Of a stretch of 64,000 nucleotides of DNA, positions 1 through 12,800 are shown one piece after another. Position numbers and translations under genes: made by a program. The notes beneath the pieces are model-generated. The model saw only the letters and a program-made list of their open reading frames with translations, made no database searches and was not told the DNA's origin. This DNA comes from Nymphaea colorata (taxonomy: Eukaryota > Streptophyta > Magnoliopsida > Nymphaeales > Nymphaeaceae): contig NC_045142.1 of assembly GCF_008831285.2 (NCBI RefSeq), positions 22,135,354 through 22,199,353 of the forward strand. The letters run 5' to 3'. Every line of letters starts with the position of its first letter. Position 1 is the first letter of the stretch.

Positions 1-3000
1 CTGACGACTTACCAATTAACAAGTTGGTTAGTGGGGAAGGGAGGGGACACAACCATCCCTGCCCATGAACATCCTAGCTTGGAACGTCCGAGGGCTGGCG
101 GCTCCTCCAGCCCAGCATGAGTTCTTACGAACTCTGAGATCTTCGAAGTCCACCATTGCCTTTGCAATTGACACTAAGCTTAATTCAGAACAACTTCAGA
201 AGTTCCAGTTCAAGCTCCCAGCCAAACGCCTTATCTCCAATATCCACACTTCAGGACCTTGGGCGCGCATCATTGCTCTATGGGACCCGTTGGAGGTGAT
301 GCTCCAAAACTGGTATGCTCACCCTCATTGTATTGTTTCTCAATTTTATAACATCTCTTCAGGCCAATCTTTTGTGGTTATCGGGGTCTATTTACATACT
401 GATTTTATAATAAGGAAGGGTCTCTTTCCTACCCTTCTTGCAACTCTGAACCTTTGCAGTGCACCAATCATCTGTATGGAGACTTTAATGCAGTACTTAA
501 CACCCACGAGAAAACTGGGAGAGTGCCCGCTCTTCAAGCTTGTCTCGCCTTATCTGATTTTGTTTCTCAGTCAGCTCTCACTGAAGTGTCTTGCCCGGAT
601 GCGAAATTCACATGGACCAATAACCGGATGGGGCTTGAGAACGTCATGTCCAAGATCGACAGATGCTATATGTCCAAGGAGTGGGTCGATGATCCAGATT
701 TGATGGTGATCCTGGAAGTGCTCCCTAGGACCACATCTGATCACAATCCAATTTTGCTTCACATATCTAAGCGCAAGTTCAGAACTTGGGGTCGTACCAC
801 TTTTCGGCATTTTCAGTATTGGCAGGACATCGCTGGGTATAGTGACCAAGTGGTGTCAGCCTGGATGGTCGACACATGGGGTTGTGCGATGATTAAACTC
901 ATTCATAAATTGGAAACCACTAGGGATAAACTGAAAATGTGGTGCAAGGGTGGGGCCAATGACTTACCCCTCCAAATTATGGAATTAAAATCCAAGATTA
1001 AACTCCTCCAGTCCCTAAGTGAAAGTGGCCACCCTGAGGCGATAGAAGAGGAATGCAACCTTAAGATCGATCTGTCCAAGTTATTGCGCTTAGAAGAATG
1101 TCTATGGCGTCAAAAATCTAGAATAAAGTGGTTGAGGGATGGTGACCTTAATACTAAGTTTTTCCAGGGTATCGCCAATGGTAGGAGACGGAGGAACAAG
1201 ATTGCCTCCATTTCCCATGACAGACGACTCCTCACCGACATGCCTGAGATTTTTACAGCTTGCACGGATTATTTTGCTGGCCTGTCAGGGACCTCTGATG
1301 GTGCCGGGAATCTACCATCCTCTCTCGCTCCAGGCCCCACAGTGTCGCCAGAGGAGAATGCTGACCTGCTGAAACCTATAATTGCTATAGAAATCCATTG
1401 GGCAGTAATGGAGGCTGACAGGGATTCTGCGCCTGGCCCAGACGGCTTTGGCAATAGCTTCTTCCAGAGGAACTGGAATATTGTCCAGGAAGCAGTAGCA
1501 GGGGCGATTTGTGGTTTCTTTGACTCCGAAAAATTGGTGAAGTCTATCAACAAGACCCACATTATTCTTCTCCCCAAGGAGCAAGGTGCTATGCAGGTGG
1601 ACAAACTTCGACCCATCTCTCTCTGCACAAGCACGCTGAAATTCATCACGAGGATTATGGTCCAGCGTATGAGGCCTATACTTAACAGAATCATATCCAA
1701 GAACCAAAGTGCCTTTCTGCCCGAAAGATGCATACAGGACAGTTTCCTTCTAATCCAAGAAATAGTTCACATATTGCATAACAGTAAGAAACCAACAGCC
1801 TGTGTTAAGATAGACTTAAGTAAGGCGTATGACAGTCAACTGGGTCTTCTTGAAGGCTGCTCTTTACCTTCTTGGGTTTCATGATCTATGGATACAGAAA
1901 GTTATGACTATCGTCACTTCAGTCACTTCAGCCCTGCTTATCAATGGCAAAGAAGGGACTTGGTTTGTGAACAAGAGAGGACTTAGACAGGGGGATCCAC
2001 TTTCCCCCTACCTTTTTATCTCAGTCATGGAAATGCTTACTCGCAGCACTTAAGCGTATATTAACAGCAATCAAATTAAAATTCCCTCCATGGGGGCAGG
2101 TCTCACCTCCCCTTTCTCCACGTTATATGCAGACGATATAATCTTCTTCATTGGTGGGAAATTACAGAACTTGCGTCACTTGAAAGGGTGCTTGGACGAA
2201 TTTTCCTCCTTCTCTGGCCTGGTTATGAACATTGATAAAAGTTCAGTCCTCTCCTTCAATATGAACAGCCAGGTGCTCTCCCAGATAGAGCGTGAAATGG
2301 GTTGGCGCCAAGGTCAGCTTCCCACCACCTATCTCGGCATTCCCCTCCAGACGACAGACTTGACTGAAGCACAATGCAGGCCGTTAATCCTTCGCTCGAC
2401 TCAAAAGCTCGCAGTCTGGAAACAAAAATGCCTCTCTTTCGAAGGTCGACTGAGTTTAATCAAGCATGTGCTCTCACTGGTGCCAAGCTATTGGAGCCTT
2501 GTTGTCAAAATTCCTGCGTCAACCTGTAAACACTTGACTGCAAAAGTTACCACCGCATGAAATGGTCCACCCTATGCCTCCCAAAGTTAGAGGAAGGCGT
2601 AGGCCTAAGAGACATCAAGGAAACCAATATGGCTAATATGGCGTTCTTTGTTTACCGAGTGTCGCAACAGGCCTCTCCTTGGGCATCCCTGGTTAAAGGT
2701 CGGTATTGCGAGCGGACAAGATTACTAGACAGCAGCATGAGGGGCAAAAGAGTGTCCATAGCTTGGCGCAGGGCATTGCAGTCTTGGCGCAAGATTAAAG
2801 AGCAAGTCGCATGGAAGATCGGCAATGGTTCCTTGGTCAAGTTTTGGACAGACCATTGGGGAGAGGATCGGCTGATAGAGAAGGTCCCTATAACTCATCT
2901 TCATCTAGTTCAAGATAGCCTCACCTGCTCAGTGAAGGAGATCATCGAGGTGAATGGGGAGTTCATTATGGACTTCCTTGCCAGCCTTAACATCCCATTT

Positions 3001-4170
3001 ACTTGTCCTAGGATTGAAGCTGGGCAGCCTGTCGCTTTGGTATGGAAGAATGCAGACAAAGGTGAGATCAACCGGCATGGAATCTGGCAGAGACTCCGGA
3101 AGAAAGGCAACGAGTTTAATGACCATATTCTAGTGTGGAAAGGAAGACGACTTCCAAGGGCTGCCTGGGTGGTCTATTTAGGTAGTGCTGGTCGTCTTCC
3201 AACGGATGGGCTTGTGCAAAAGCAAGGTCGAGCCCTCGCTTCCAGGTGCCCAGTTTGCAAGCATGCGAGCGAAGATATCAAACACCTGTTTTTTTATTGT
3301 AAATGTGCACAGTTTACTTGGTCCTGCATCTATGGCAAATTTGACAGGACTGCACCATGGCATAGGAGCCCTCCTAACATCATGCAAGCACTCAATCAGT
3401 GGCATAAGAAAGGCTTCAAAGATAAAACTCTCGACAAATGCTGGAAAGATAGCTTCCACATGGCGATTTGGTTTATTTGGAGAACCTGTAACCACTTCAA
3501 ACATAAAGGAGACATTCCCTTAAGCAACTTGGCCAAACAATTTTGGTCAAACTGTTGTGAGCATTGGTGGACTTATCAGTGGACTGAATCGCAACAGGTC
3601 AAAACTCAAAACTGGCTTCAGACTGGGATCCTATGGAGTGATGGAGTTCACAGAGATGATACATGGGTGGAAATCAGCATCATTTCTTGGTTTAAGGCTG
3701 GCAGGAAAGGGGTAGCAGGCCTCATTAGAGACACTGCAGGACGGTTTCGGTTTGGTTTGGCATGCTAGTTTGAGATGAGTTCTGCCTGGCGGGAGACTGA
3801 GGTTCTGATGGAATGTATCCTCAACCTGGCTAATTTGGTAGATAACCAAGGGCGCATCTACATACTAGCAAATGATGGCGACTGGAAGCAGCACCTACGT
3901 TCTCTAACTGAACGCAGGATGGACATTGTGCCTCACTCGCCTTTGACAAACAGACTCTTCAGCAGGTTCGCCATTTGCAAGAGATGGCCTCTTGCTGAAG
4001 CCACCCATCTTTTGTTGCTTATTCCAGATAATGGACTGTATACTAAATGGAATCCCATAGATATCATGTGGGATCCATTGCAAGAAAATTCCATGAGGGG
4101 CTGAGGTCCGCCAGGACCCATTTTTTGCTGTAAATACCTCCTTATTTTGTTGCAATAAAAGGATGGGGGC
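1..4170 (+). mobile_element. Decayed LINE (L1-type non-LTR retrotransposon)
   Basis: This is a non-LTR retrotransposon read on the + strand in several broken frames. An apurinic endonuclease-like N-terminus starts at 65 (N-V-R-G-L motif) and its G-D-F-N-A motif lies near 480 in another frame. Reverse transcriptase follows at about 1410-2560, with motifs SAPGPDG, LRPIS, KIDLSKAYD, RQGDPLSPYLF and YADD. A zinc-binding RT-associated region is at about 3180-3320 (C-P-V-C...H...C), and a weak RNase H-like tail ends near 4104. Frame changes near 454-703, 1837 and 2053-2120, and stops near 2560 and 3766, show it is dead. An AATAAA-like site at 4154 could be its old 3' end. The left end is not clearly inside the window. 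Confidence 0.88.
65..4104 (+). pseudogene. LINE ORF2 relic (endonuclease, reverse transcriptase, RNase H-like)
   Basis: The coding remnant of the LINE falls in pieces: 65-703 (endonuclease N-terminal half), 454-1884 (endonuclease end and RT fingers/palm), 1829-2053 (RT palm), 2090-2560 (YADD and thumb), 2557-3768 (connection domain and zinc-binding region) and 3775-4104 (degraded RNase H-like end). The catalytic YADD and the SAPGPDG motif are still readable. At least four frame breaks separate the blocks, so no functional protein is expected. In intact plant elements this protein nicks DNA and copies the element RNA at the nick. The domain order fits L1-type plant LINEs that carry a C-terminal RNase H. 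Confidence 0.85.
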
Positions 4171-4425
4171 CTACCCCCCAAGCCAATAACGCACCACTCA
4201 AGTCGATGGGAAGCACATTTAAGCATGAGAACATAATTTTTTTTCAAAATTTTTGTCTTTGTCATTGGCTTACAGCTTTATATATTTATGTTTTTGTCCA
4301 TAATTTTATTTGTTTATTTAGCTTGTAGTTACGAAAGGAAAAACATGGGTGTCGCATTTGAGATTATGTTGAAAAAGTGGGTCCAGAAATGAAAAGTTTT
4401 CTTAACCGAACGTCACCGACTTAAG
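4171..4425. other. Spacer between LINE and SCD2 leader region
   Basis: AT-rich DNA with no open frame that resembles a known protein. It should hold the promoter of the SCD2-like gene. I could not fix a single convincing TATA box. Confidence 0.4.
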
Positions 4426-5614
4426 TGGAAAACAAGATCGTTGGGAGCCTTGGAGGGAAGTGGAAGTTCGTTAACATTTCTCTCTCTCTCTCGATCGATA
4501 GAAGGTCCCGAATCTGAAAGAGATCGACGGAGCACCAGATCTTTCCGTTCTCAGCGTCTTCATTGGTGAGCGTCCTCTCCTGACTCTCTATTATCTTTTT
4601 CATCTCATAATCGTTAAAATTTGGCGTTCTTGTTTCTACTTTTCATCCAATCGGCTTCAGAAGTCCTGCATCACGTTTTGCTGATATCGGAGAAGAACGA
4701 AGGAACAAAAAGAAAGAGATCGACTTATTTCACCAGATCTTTTCGTTCTCAGCGTCGCCATTGGTAAGCGTCCTCTCTCTGACTCTCTGTTATCTTTTTT
4801 CATCTCATAATCGTTAAAATTTGGCGTTCTTGTTTCTGCTTTTCCTCTACTCGTGGTGGAAGTTCTGCGTCAGGTCTTCTTGATATCGAAGAAGAACGAA
4901 AGAACAGATTGCGACGAGATCGGCAGAGTTCATTAGCTAAGCATGGCAATGTCGGTCTCTCTCTCTCTCTCTCGCTCTCTCTCATATGTCTCATATAACT
5001 AAAGCTTAGCGTCGTCATGCCTCTTTCAACGTTTCGATAGCGTTGATCCGGAAGAGGACTGGGACTGGGAGGATCAAAGCCAAGCGGTATCAGAGCCAAC
5101 GAGCGCATCCGGTACACCCCTCCCTCTCTCTCGTTTACTCAGTGTATGCATTTCCACTTCATATGTATAAAAACTAGCGTCTTCATTATCTTTTTCGCTT
5201 TGTCCATATTGAATGTTTCGGAATCGCCCCAGATATTGGCGGAATCATAAGAGGATAGGCGGATCAAACATTTGAGCGAGGTCGGCTTAGTTCATCGGTT
5301 TTTACAGCATATATAATCGATACACTCTCTCTCTCTATCTGAACGCAAAAGTTTAGTGTGATTCCTATATTTTTTATACGTGAAATGCTTTGCTGCGATC
5401 ACGTGGGTTTCGATGAGCATCGACGGATTGAATACCAAAAAAAGAAGGAAGCTGGTGACGCAATGGAAGTTAGTTGGTGGATTTTAGTCCATTTCGAGGT
5501 TTCCTTTTAATCTGATTATCTCTGCCAGCCTATCTGCATATATCATATGTTATGTCGAAAGGGTGTCAGGACTAGGTTTGTTAGACTATGTAATCGCGTG
5601 GAAGTAGTACAAAA

Positions 5615-5662
<48 letters not shown>

Positions 5663-6835
5663 GTATATATATAAAATCGTGACTCCATCGTATTCATGCC
5701 ATTTACTTCTGCCCATTGATCTAGCCTTTTTTGTTTTTCACAAAAGAACAATAACGGTTCTCTGATCCATCAAGAGCTCCATCGAGTGAATGAAGTTTTC
5801 CAAGCTGAAGGAGGTTAAGACTTGAGAGTTCGATGCCTAAGGTGCATCTCTAGGAATTGGCTTGAAAAATTTCTGCTTAAACTGGCATGCATATTACATA
5901 GAAATGGAAAAATAAAGTAAAAAAGCTTTGGTTCAGCCAATAACTCACAAATGCACAATATAAGAGTGAATGCTGAATTGCTTAAAAAATCAGTTTGTCT
6001 GTTTTGTGCAAATGTTAGAGCCTTAAGCAATATTGATCAGTTTCATAGAATGTACTTATGCTACAAATGCCAGATTGGTATCATAAATGTACCAGTTCCT
6101 GAGTACTTTTGTGCTGATTTGTCTTGTAATTGGACCATATTGAAACGTAGAGTAAAAGAAACTGAAAAGCATTTAAAGATTTGAAATGGATATCAAATTC
6201 TATTTTGTTACAACTAGCATGTGTGAATGGTTTTGGAGTTGTCTTATATCTAATGTTTTCAGATAGATTGATGACCAGAAATAACTTGCCCTGTTAGTAC
6301 CCCAGTCTGGATAAATTGGCTGTTTGGATAAGTTTTGATGTCAGACTTTACAAATGTAATTACCAAAAAAAAAAAAAGTTGTGATTACATTTAAAGTGAT
6401 TATTTTTTTTGAGGTAGAAGATTGTGTGGACTTGCCTTGTGTTCAAAACTTTATCCATATGGGTGCAATTTCCACAATTCAAATCTTATAAATGATCTAT
6501 TAGATAAATAGAGGAGATCTTTCATAATCCATGAAATTGGAGAAATTAGATCATCAAAATTTGAACTTTCATTAAGTTCTCTATAAACCCATCCATTGTT
6601 CTAGGTTTTAAATTAGGGACCACAGCTGTTGAAAATAGAAAACTTAACAACTAGTTGCACACTCTTCTGCAGTTGCATTGCATGATATTTGGTCTTTGGA
6701 AGTTTGCAACTCATGGTTCTCTGACTGTAGATGGTGATTTTTTCCTGATGTCCGAATGATGAACCTAATAGATCTACCTGTTTTGCAGAAGAGAACAGGT
6801 TTCTTTGTTCTGTCCAGTTAATGTAAGACACAAAA
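4426..6835 (+). promoter_or_regulatory. 5' leader region of the SCD2-like gene
   Basis: No protein is supported here. The region is pyrimidine-rich, with CT tracts near 4480 and 4953-4983, and has two exon-like ends followed by good donors: CATTG|GTGAGC at 4565 and CATTG|GTAAGC at 4763. The last leader exon starts after the acceptor TTTTGCAG ending at 6788 and runs into the ATG at 6836. This gives a spliced 5' UTR of the kind common in plant housekeeping genes. Which leader exons are used cannot be read from sequence alone. An (AC)n(AT)n microsatellite lies at about 5613-5670. Confidence 0.55.
4515..4915 (+). repeat. 200-bp tandem duplication of leader exon and donor
   Basis: Two similar copies, about 4515-4715 and 4715-4915, are offset by about 200 bp. 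For example, CATCTCATAATCGTTAAAAT starts at 4601 and again at 4801. Each copy contains the exon-like string CAGATCTTT(T)CGTTCTCAGCGTC and a splice donor right after CATTG. The SCD2-like gene therefore has two alternative, nearly identical leader donors. Confidence 0.75.
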
Positions 6836-9800
6836 ATGGACCGAGTGAGACCTAAGAGTCCTTTGTATATGAGAGAGAAGAGCATCTCTAGCTTCAAAAG
6901 GTCCCAACACTATGATGCAAAAACTGCTGCTCAAAAGCTTGCACAAGTTATGGCACATCAACGGGCTGATGATGAAGATGACGATGGTGATGTACTTTCA
7001 TTAGACTATGTTGTTACGAGCGGCGTTGGCCTTTCAGCAGGGAAAGGAGGGAGGTCTCCTAGTCCCCAGGTAATTGTCTCACTTGCATTTTCTCGTGTAT
7101 TTTTTTAAATTATGACATTTTTCCGGCTTGCTTTTCTTGGGGAATTTAATTACACTTCTCTGTCTTGCTTTCTTATGTTAGCATGGCATCATAACAAATC
7201 TTGTATTAGAAGCATCATAAAAGCAACACTCTGCAGCTTGTACTAGGTTTTTGTCATAGCTCTTCTGCCGTCTTGCTTACGTTTGATGACAAATTGATGC
7301 ACTACTCTTCAATATTTTCCTGTTGTGCACAGGAGACTGGAAATTGCTAATTCAGGGCCATGCTTCATCCACTACATGTTCTGTTTTGGACATTAAGGGG
7401 TCCTGAAGGCCTAGACGTGACATATTTATATGTTGTATGTGTGCATATACATGCATCGCAATGTGTTTAAAGTGGGGCTGACAGGGTCTGTCATACTTGC
7501 AGGAGATAAAAGAAATGCTAATCCAGAGCTATGCTTCATGGACACTGCATGTTATGTGGTCCTGAAAAACTAGATGTATGGCATCTTTATATGTTGTGTG
7601 TGTGTGTTTAAGGTAGGCTGACAGGGTTAGTCATACTAAAAGTAATGGAAGAGTGTCCTTGTATGACTATCTTGATCCGTTCTTCTTTGGTTAATGGCAA
7701 GAAGGAGGTAGTGGGAACTCATAGAATGTGATCAATGTTGTATCTCGTACAGGAATCATGTTGTTAATTAATTGTGATTTCATCCAGATTGTGCTATACA
7801 GTGGATTCTAAGATCACCATAGCTAGTGTTATTTGGTGCCTTCCCTGCCTATGGAGGTAAAGTTTTTCAAGTTACGTTAGTTAAGGCGTCCTGGTTCCAA
7901 CCATTTTTATAATTTTTATGGCTTAAACATCAGCTGAAATTTATATCCTTTACAATTTTGGGGACTTTTTTTTGGACTTTGTCAATGAAAATGAAAGGTA
8001 GATAGGTAAATTCTCTGTACTATCTTGTGAGTTTGTAGTTCATTTCTCTTGTGACGTTATTTGTGGTTATTCTTGATCTGGTTACATCATCATTTCCTGA
8101 TTGGATTGTTCTTGTTTAATGTGGTCAGTTTTGCATGTCTAGTTTACTAAGCAATTTCACATTCCAATTTAGTTGGCTAGAAATCATGCGGATCCTAGTT
8201 CAACTGTGCGTGTACCATCTGTTGGAAGACCATCACTGAGGCCAGTGAAAATACCTCCAGTGATCCCACCTAGTGGGCTAGTTGTTAGACTGCCAGAACA
8301 TCCAACTCCTGTAACAGATGCTGCTGTGGACAATCAAAAAGATAAAAGGTGCTGGCACACTTTCAGAAGGAAACATTCTTTATTCTAGCATTGTCTATAT
8401 TAATTTTCACTAAGGCATTCTTTATATTATTTGTTATCTTGCATGTGTTAATGTGACGAAGACTAATGCTGGTAAAATTCTCAGAGAAATGGGATTGATT
8501 TGTGATACTTTCTATTTTTCTCATTTTTTAAGTTACTGTGACTATAATATGAGGATATGAAACGTGACAAGTTCATGAATTCACAAGTTCCATCATTTTT
8601 TGAAAATTAGGATGGTCAATGACTTGTTCAAAATTCAAAAAACATTATTTGAGATATTACTAAAAGTAAGAAAAAAGGTTTTGCATCTTCTGTTCTCATA
8701 CCCACATCCTCTTGTGCAGGCATACACATCAAATATGTTCAAGTATAAATCAAGATAGATGTCTTCAAATGCTTGTAAACTAATATTTTGTCTATTATCT
8801 GAAACAGAAAAAAAAATCACTTTTTACTTTTGGAAATACTTGTCTTTCTTTTTTGTAATTTCTATGAGTCGCCAAGTGTGCATGGGTAAGACATGCAACC
8901 TATCAAGGCTGAGTTCCCAAATGGTCACCTGGCAGTTTTACTAAGTTAAGTGCGAAATGGATTTTGTTGTCATCATGCTTATTCGCAAGCTTGCAAACAG
9001 TTGATGATATTACTAAGTGGCCTCATAGTTTTGGTGTTACTTGATTCTTATCTTCACTACATACCTCTTATAGTTTGCTTTACTTAGTTTTATTCGTCAC
9101 TTTTTCTCCAAAAACTAATTATTCTATACATTATGCTTTTCACTAAGCACATCATAATGCACAGGCGTCCAACAAATTTAACGAATCCCAGTGGACGAGT
9201 ACTAGGAAGCCAGCTTGATGCTTCTGCTCTCCAGGATGAGGTCTCTTTCAGATGACCAGAACTAGCTTTTCTTCAACTCAGCAGCATGATGTAATCTGAT
9301 TGCTGTTGAAATATCTTTCCATGTTGTAACATGGTCATTTTTCAAATGGCAGCTTGATATGTTACAAGAGGAAAATGAAAATCTCCTTGATAAGGTTCGC
9401 TGTCTACTATACTTTTCCATTTTTAATTTATTTTGAATTTGATATTCCTGCAACAACTTTTAATGCATTATATGCTGATGTATAAAAATATTATTTTCGT
9501 GGCATCACAGCTTCGTCTTGTAGAGGAGAGGTATGAAGAAGCAGAAGCAAGGAGAAAACAACTTGAGAAACAGGTATTTTTTTTTCTTTTATCACCTGGG
9601 CTACTGTTTGTGTAGAACAGGATAATTCAAGAATTTGATTTAGTTACCTCAAGTTTATTGAGGTATCATATTTTATGATGCTAGTATATTTTCCAAATTT
9701 GAACTTGGATAAACTGACTATGGGAGGTATGTTTGGTAGGGGGGATAATAAAAAAAAATATCACATGCCCACTTATTGTCTGATATATATCTTTACTCAA

Positions 9801-12800
9801 TTAGCTGAACAGATGACCAGAAGCTTACCTTATGCCACTATACATACATCTGCCTAAAGTACATTTTGCCTCCTAATCCACAGGTTGCTACCCTGGGTGA
9901 AGGTGTATCTTTAGAAGCAAGGCTACTGACCAGGTTGGCATTGTGATTTTACAAATACAAAGTATTTTGCATTGGAAGATGGTGCAAGGTCCCAACATTG
10001 TATTTAAGCATTGTGCAATATCACTATTTATTATTTATTTAACTTTGTTTTCCTCTTCAGAAAAGAGGCTGCCCTGCAGGCAAGAGAGGTGCGCAAAAGT
10101 ATCCTAAACACATCATCACTTAAAATGGAACACTAGATTTAGTATACAATCTATCTAAAAGCCTTGCAACTGGCTTGGTTGGCGTTAACTTTGAGATGAC
10201 CTGCATCTGATATCCAAATTAAGGAGAACTATGTGCATGTATAGACTAGGAATTAAATGCACTCCCCTGCAAGTAAGCTACGCGTTGAACACCTCCTTCC
10301 TTTCCATTTGAATACTCAATTTATCAGGTGAAATATTGTTCTTGGACACAAATTATATCCACGACAGTTTGAACCTAATGTTCTTGATGTAGTTTTCATG
10401 ACAGGCTGCCTTAAGAGCTGCGGCGCAGAATAAAGATATAAAGAATAAGGAAATTGCAACTACTCGGATAGAAATGGAGGTACCATAGACCTCACATAGG
10501 GGCATTTTTTTTTTATTGATATTTAATTGATTAGACTAAGATATGTTTATGATTTGTTGTAACATTCCTAGCAAGCAAGAGACGAAGCACAATATGCTGC
10601 CGAACAGCTCCGAGAAGCAGAGAATGAGGTAAAGGCACTTCGTTCAATGACGCAGAGAATGATACTTACGCAGGAAGAAATGGTAAGCCTAAAGTTTCAC
10701 AGGTTTGGAGTATGTTAACTCTTTGATATAATTTTTTAGCTGAAGCCATTGCTGATCTGTTTGTTAGGAAGAGGTGGTTCTGAAGAGATGTTGGCTTGCT
10801 TGGTACTGGAGCTTATGTGTTCGCCATGGTAGTGTTTCAGCTTTCCTAGAAGTGTTTTTTTTGGTGGATGCAACAAGTATCTTTCTTTACAATAAACTCC
10901 AAATATATGGTACTCGCTGAACAACAGTTTTGTAGCAAAGTATGTTGCTCGAATTTTTAACATGAAAGGTAGTAAGTGCTAGAACAAGAATCTAATGTAA
11001 TAATATACCCATATTGTCATAATTTCATCAGTTCTCTTGTTTATTTGCTCCTAATTTTTGCCACAAGTTTAATTTCTTAGTTTAATCCATTTCTGTATTT
11101 TCTCAGGCATAAGCTTATACTTCTAGAAATTTCTTTTCCTCATAGGTTGAATGACTGCGTATGTCACGCTAGTTAAACTTCTACTTTGTTATAGTACTGT
11201 CTGCAAAACTCTATGATTGGAGAGGAGGGGCCCACGAGTTTCTTAGCTGTCCTCCAAGTGGCATTTTCCAGTGGTGGTGTGCAGGTCCTGTCACGAGCTA
11301 GCAATCCATGTGGAGCTTGGCATGAGGCATGCTTACGCAAGCTGGTGGATGGTGTGTGCAAGAAGGGGCCATCCCTTATAGTTGATGTAGTTGAAGCTTA
11401 GTTGAAGGTGTCGCCTAGGCGTGGACTAGTTGTCAGTCCACATCCCATGCCTAAGCAAAAGCAATGTTGTACGTATCGTACGATACGGGCCCGTATCGAT
11501 TTCCTTTTACGGTACGCTACAGCCCCCTGTATCGTAAATGGGGGGTGTATCGGCCCTGTATCGCATGTATCGTACGATATAGGGTAATTTTGAAAAAGGG
11601 CTACTCGACGCCTCCTTTTTCACTTTTTCTTTAAAACGTTCGAGGGTTCTTCATTTGTAACGTGGGGATTGTGCGTCCAAGGGGGGAGATTATCAATTTT
11701 CACCGTGAAATCGAAGATTAAAGGGTCGATTTCTGCTTGGGTGGTTGATTTTCGTTGGGAGGAAATGAGTTTTCTTCATTTCTTCTTCGTGAGGTATGAA
11801 ATTTCATGTTTTTACCATATATTCATAATTTTTTACCATACAATCGTAGATTGAAAGATTTTGAATGTTTTTCATTAAGTTTACCATAGGACTTCGTTTT
11901 TTTTTTTTTTGAAGATATGGATCCTACATGGCAATGGTAGCTTTTGTGGGAATACATTTTCAGGAGGGATTGGTAGAATGAAACACCATTTGGCAGGGAC
12001 CTCCAAAGATGCGTCTCCTTGTGTTGGAAGACCAAACAAACCTTTGCCTCCATTTGTGCGTAAGCAATGTTTAGATATGCCTCATGCTTTACATCAAAAG
12101 AGGATACAAAAAGAAATTGAAGAGGCAGATGTAGGCTACAATGAGCCTTTGGAAGATGAAAAAGAAGAGGAAGAAGCTTATGAATGTGATGATGAAGATG
12201 ATAGCAGTCTAAGAACAGATTTGGAGACCTCAAGAGGTAGAGATCTTAGAGAAAAAGGGATCATGTATGAAGGAGGTCGATCGGGCGTAACGGGAAGGAA
12301 GAGAAGAGGCACAGCAGTTAGGGCCAGGCGTGGTATGCGACCACCTAGTGGTAGAGTTCCTACTGGTAGGTCTAGTGTTGGCTCTATTTAGGGCTGCACA
12401 CGAGCCGAGTCGAGCTCGAGTTCAGCCAGCTCGAGCTCGGCTCGACTTATATTTAACCAGCTCGAGCTCGACTCGAGCTCGATACGAGTTTCATTACTTT
12501 AACTCGAGCTCGACTCGAGAAATTGTTTTGAAGCTCGAGCTCGACTCGAGCGGCTCGACTTTTTATTTCTCCTTCACGGTGTTCCTCCAACACCTACCAT
12601 AAATGCGGCTCGTTTTACAACACCCGATAATGGCATTGCATTAATGCTGCGGGAGAAGAGAGATCTGCAGAGAGAAATCGGCGTGGGGGAGAAAAGAGAA
12701 AAAGGGAGGCATTGACATTAAATGCCAGAAAAAGTGTGCATGGGGAGAAGAGAAAAGGTGAGAAAAAAGAAAAAAGGGAGGAAAGAAAAATGAGAGAGAA

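Noticed and set aside
5613-5670. ACACAC/ATATAT stretch as a possible regulatory array
   Set aside because: Simple dinucleotide repeat with no spacer-repeat structure; not a CRISPR or protein-binding array.
11402-11587. Short open frames at the left end of the hAT element
   Set aside because: They consist of terminal-repeat words (CGTATCGTACGATACGG type) and have no protein similarity.
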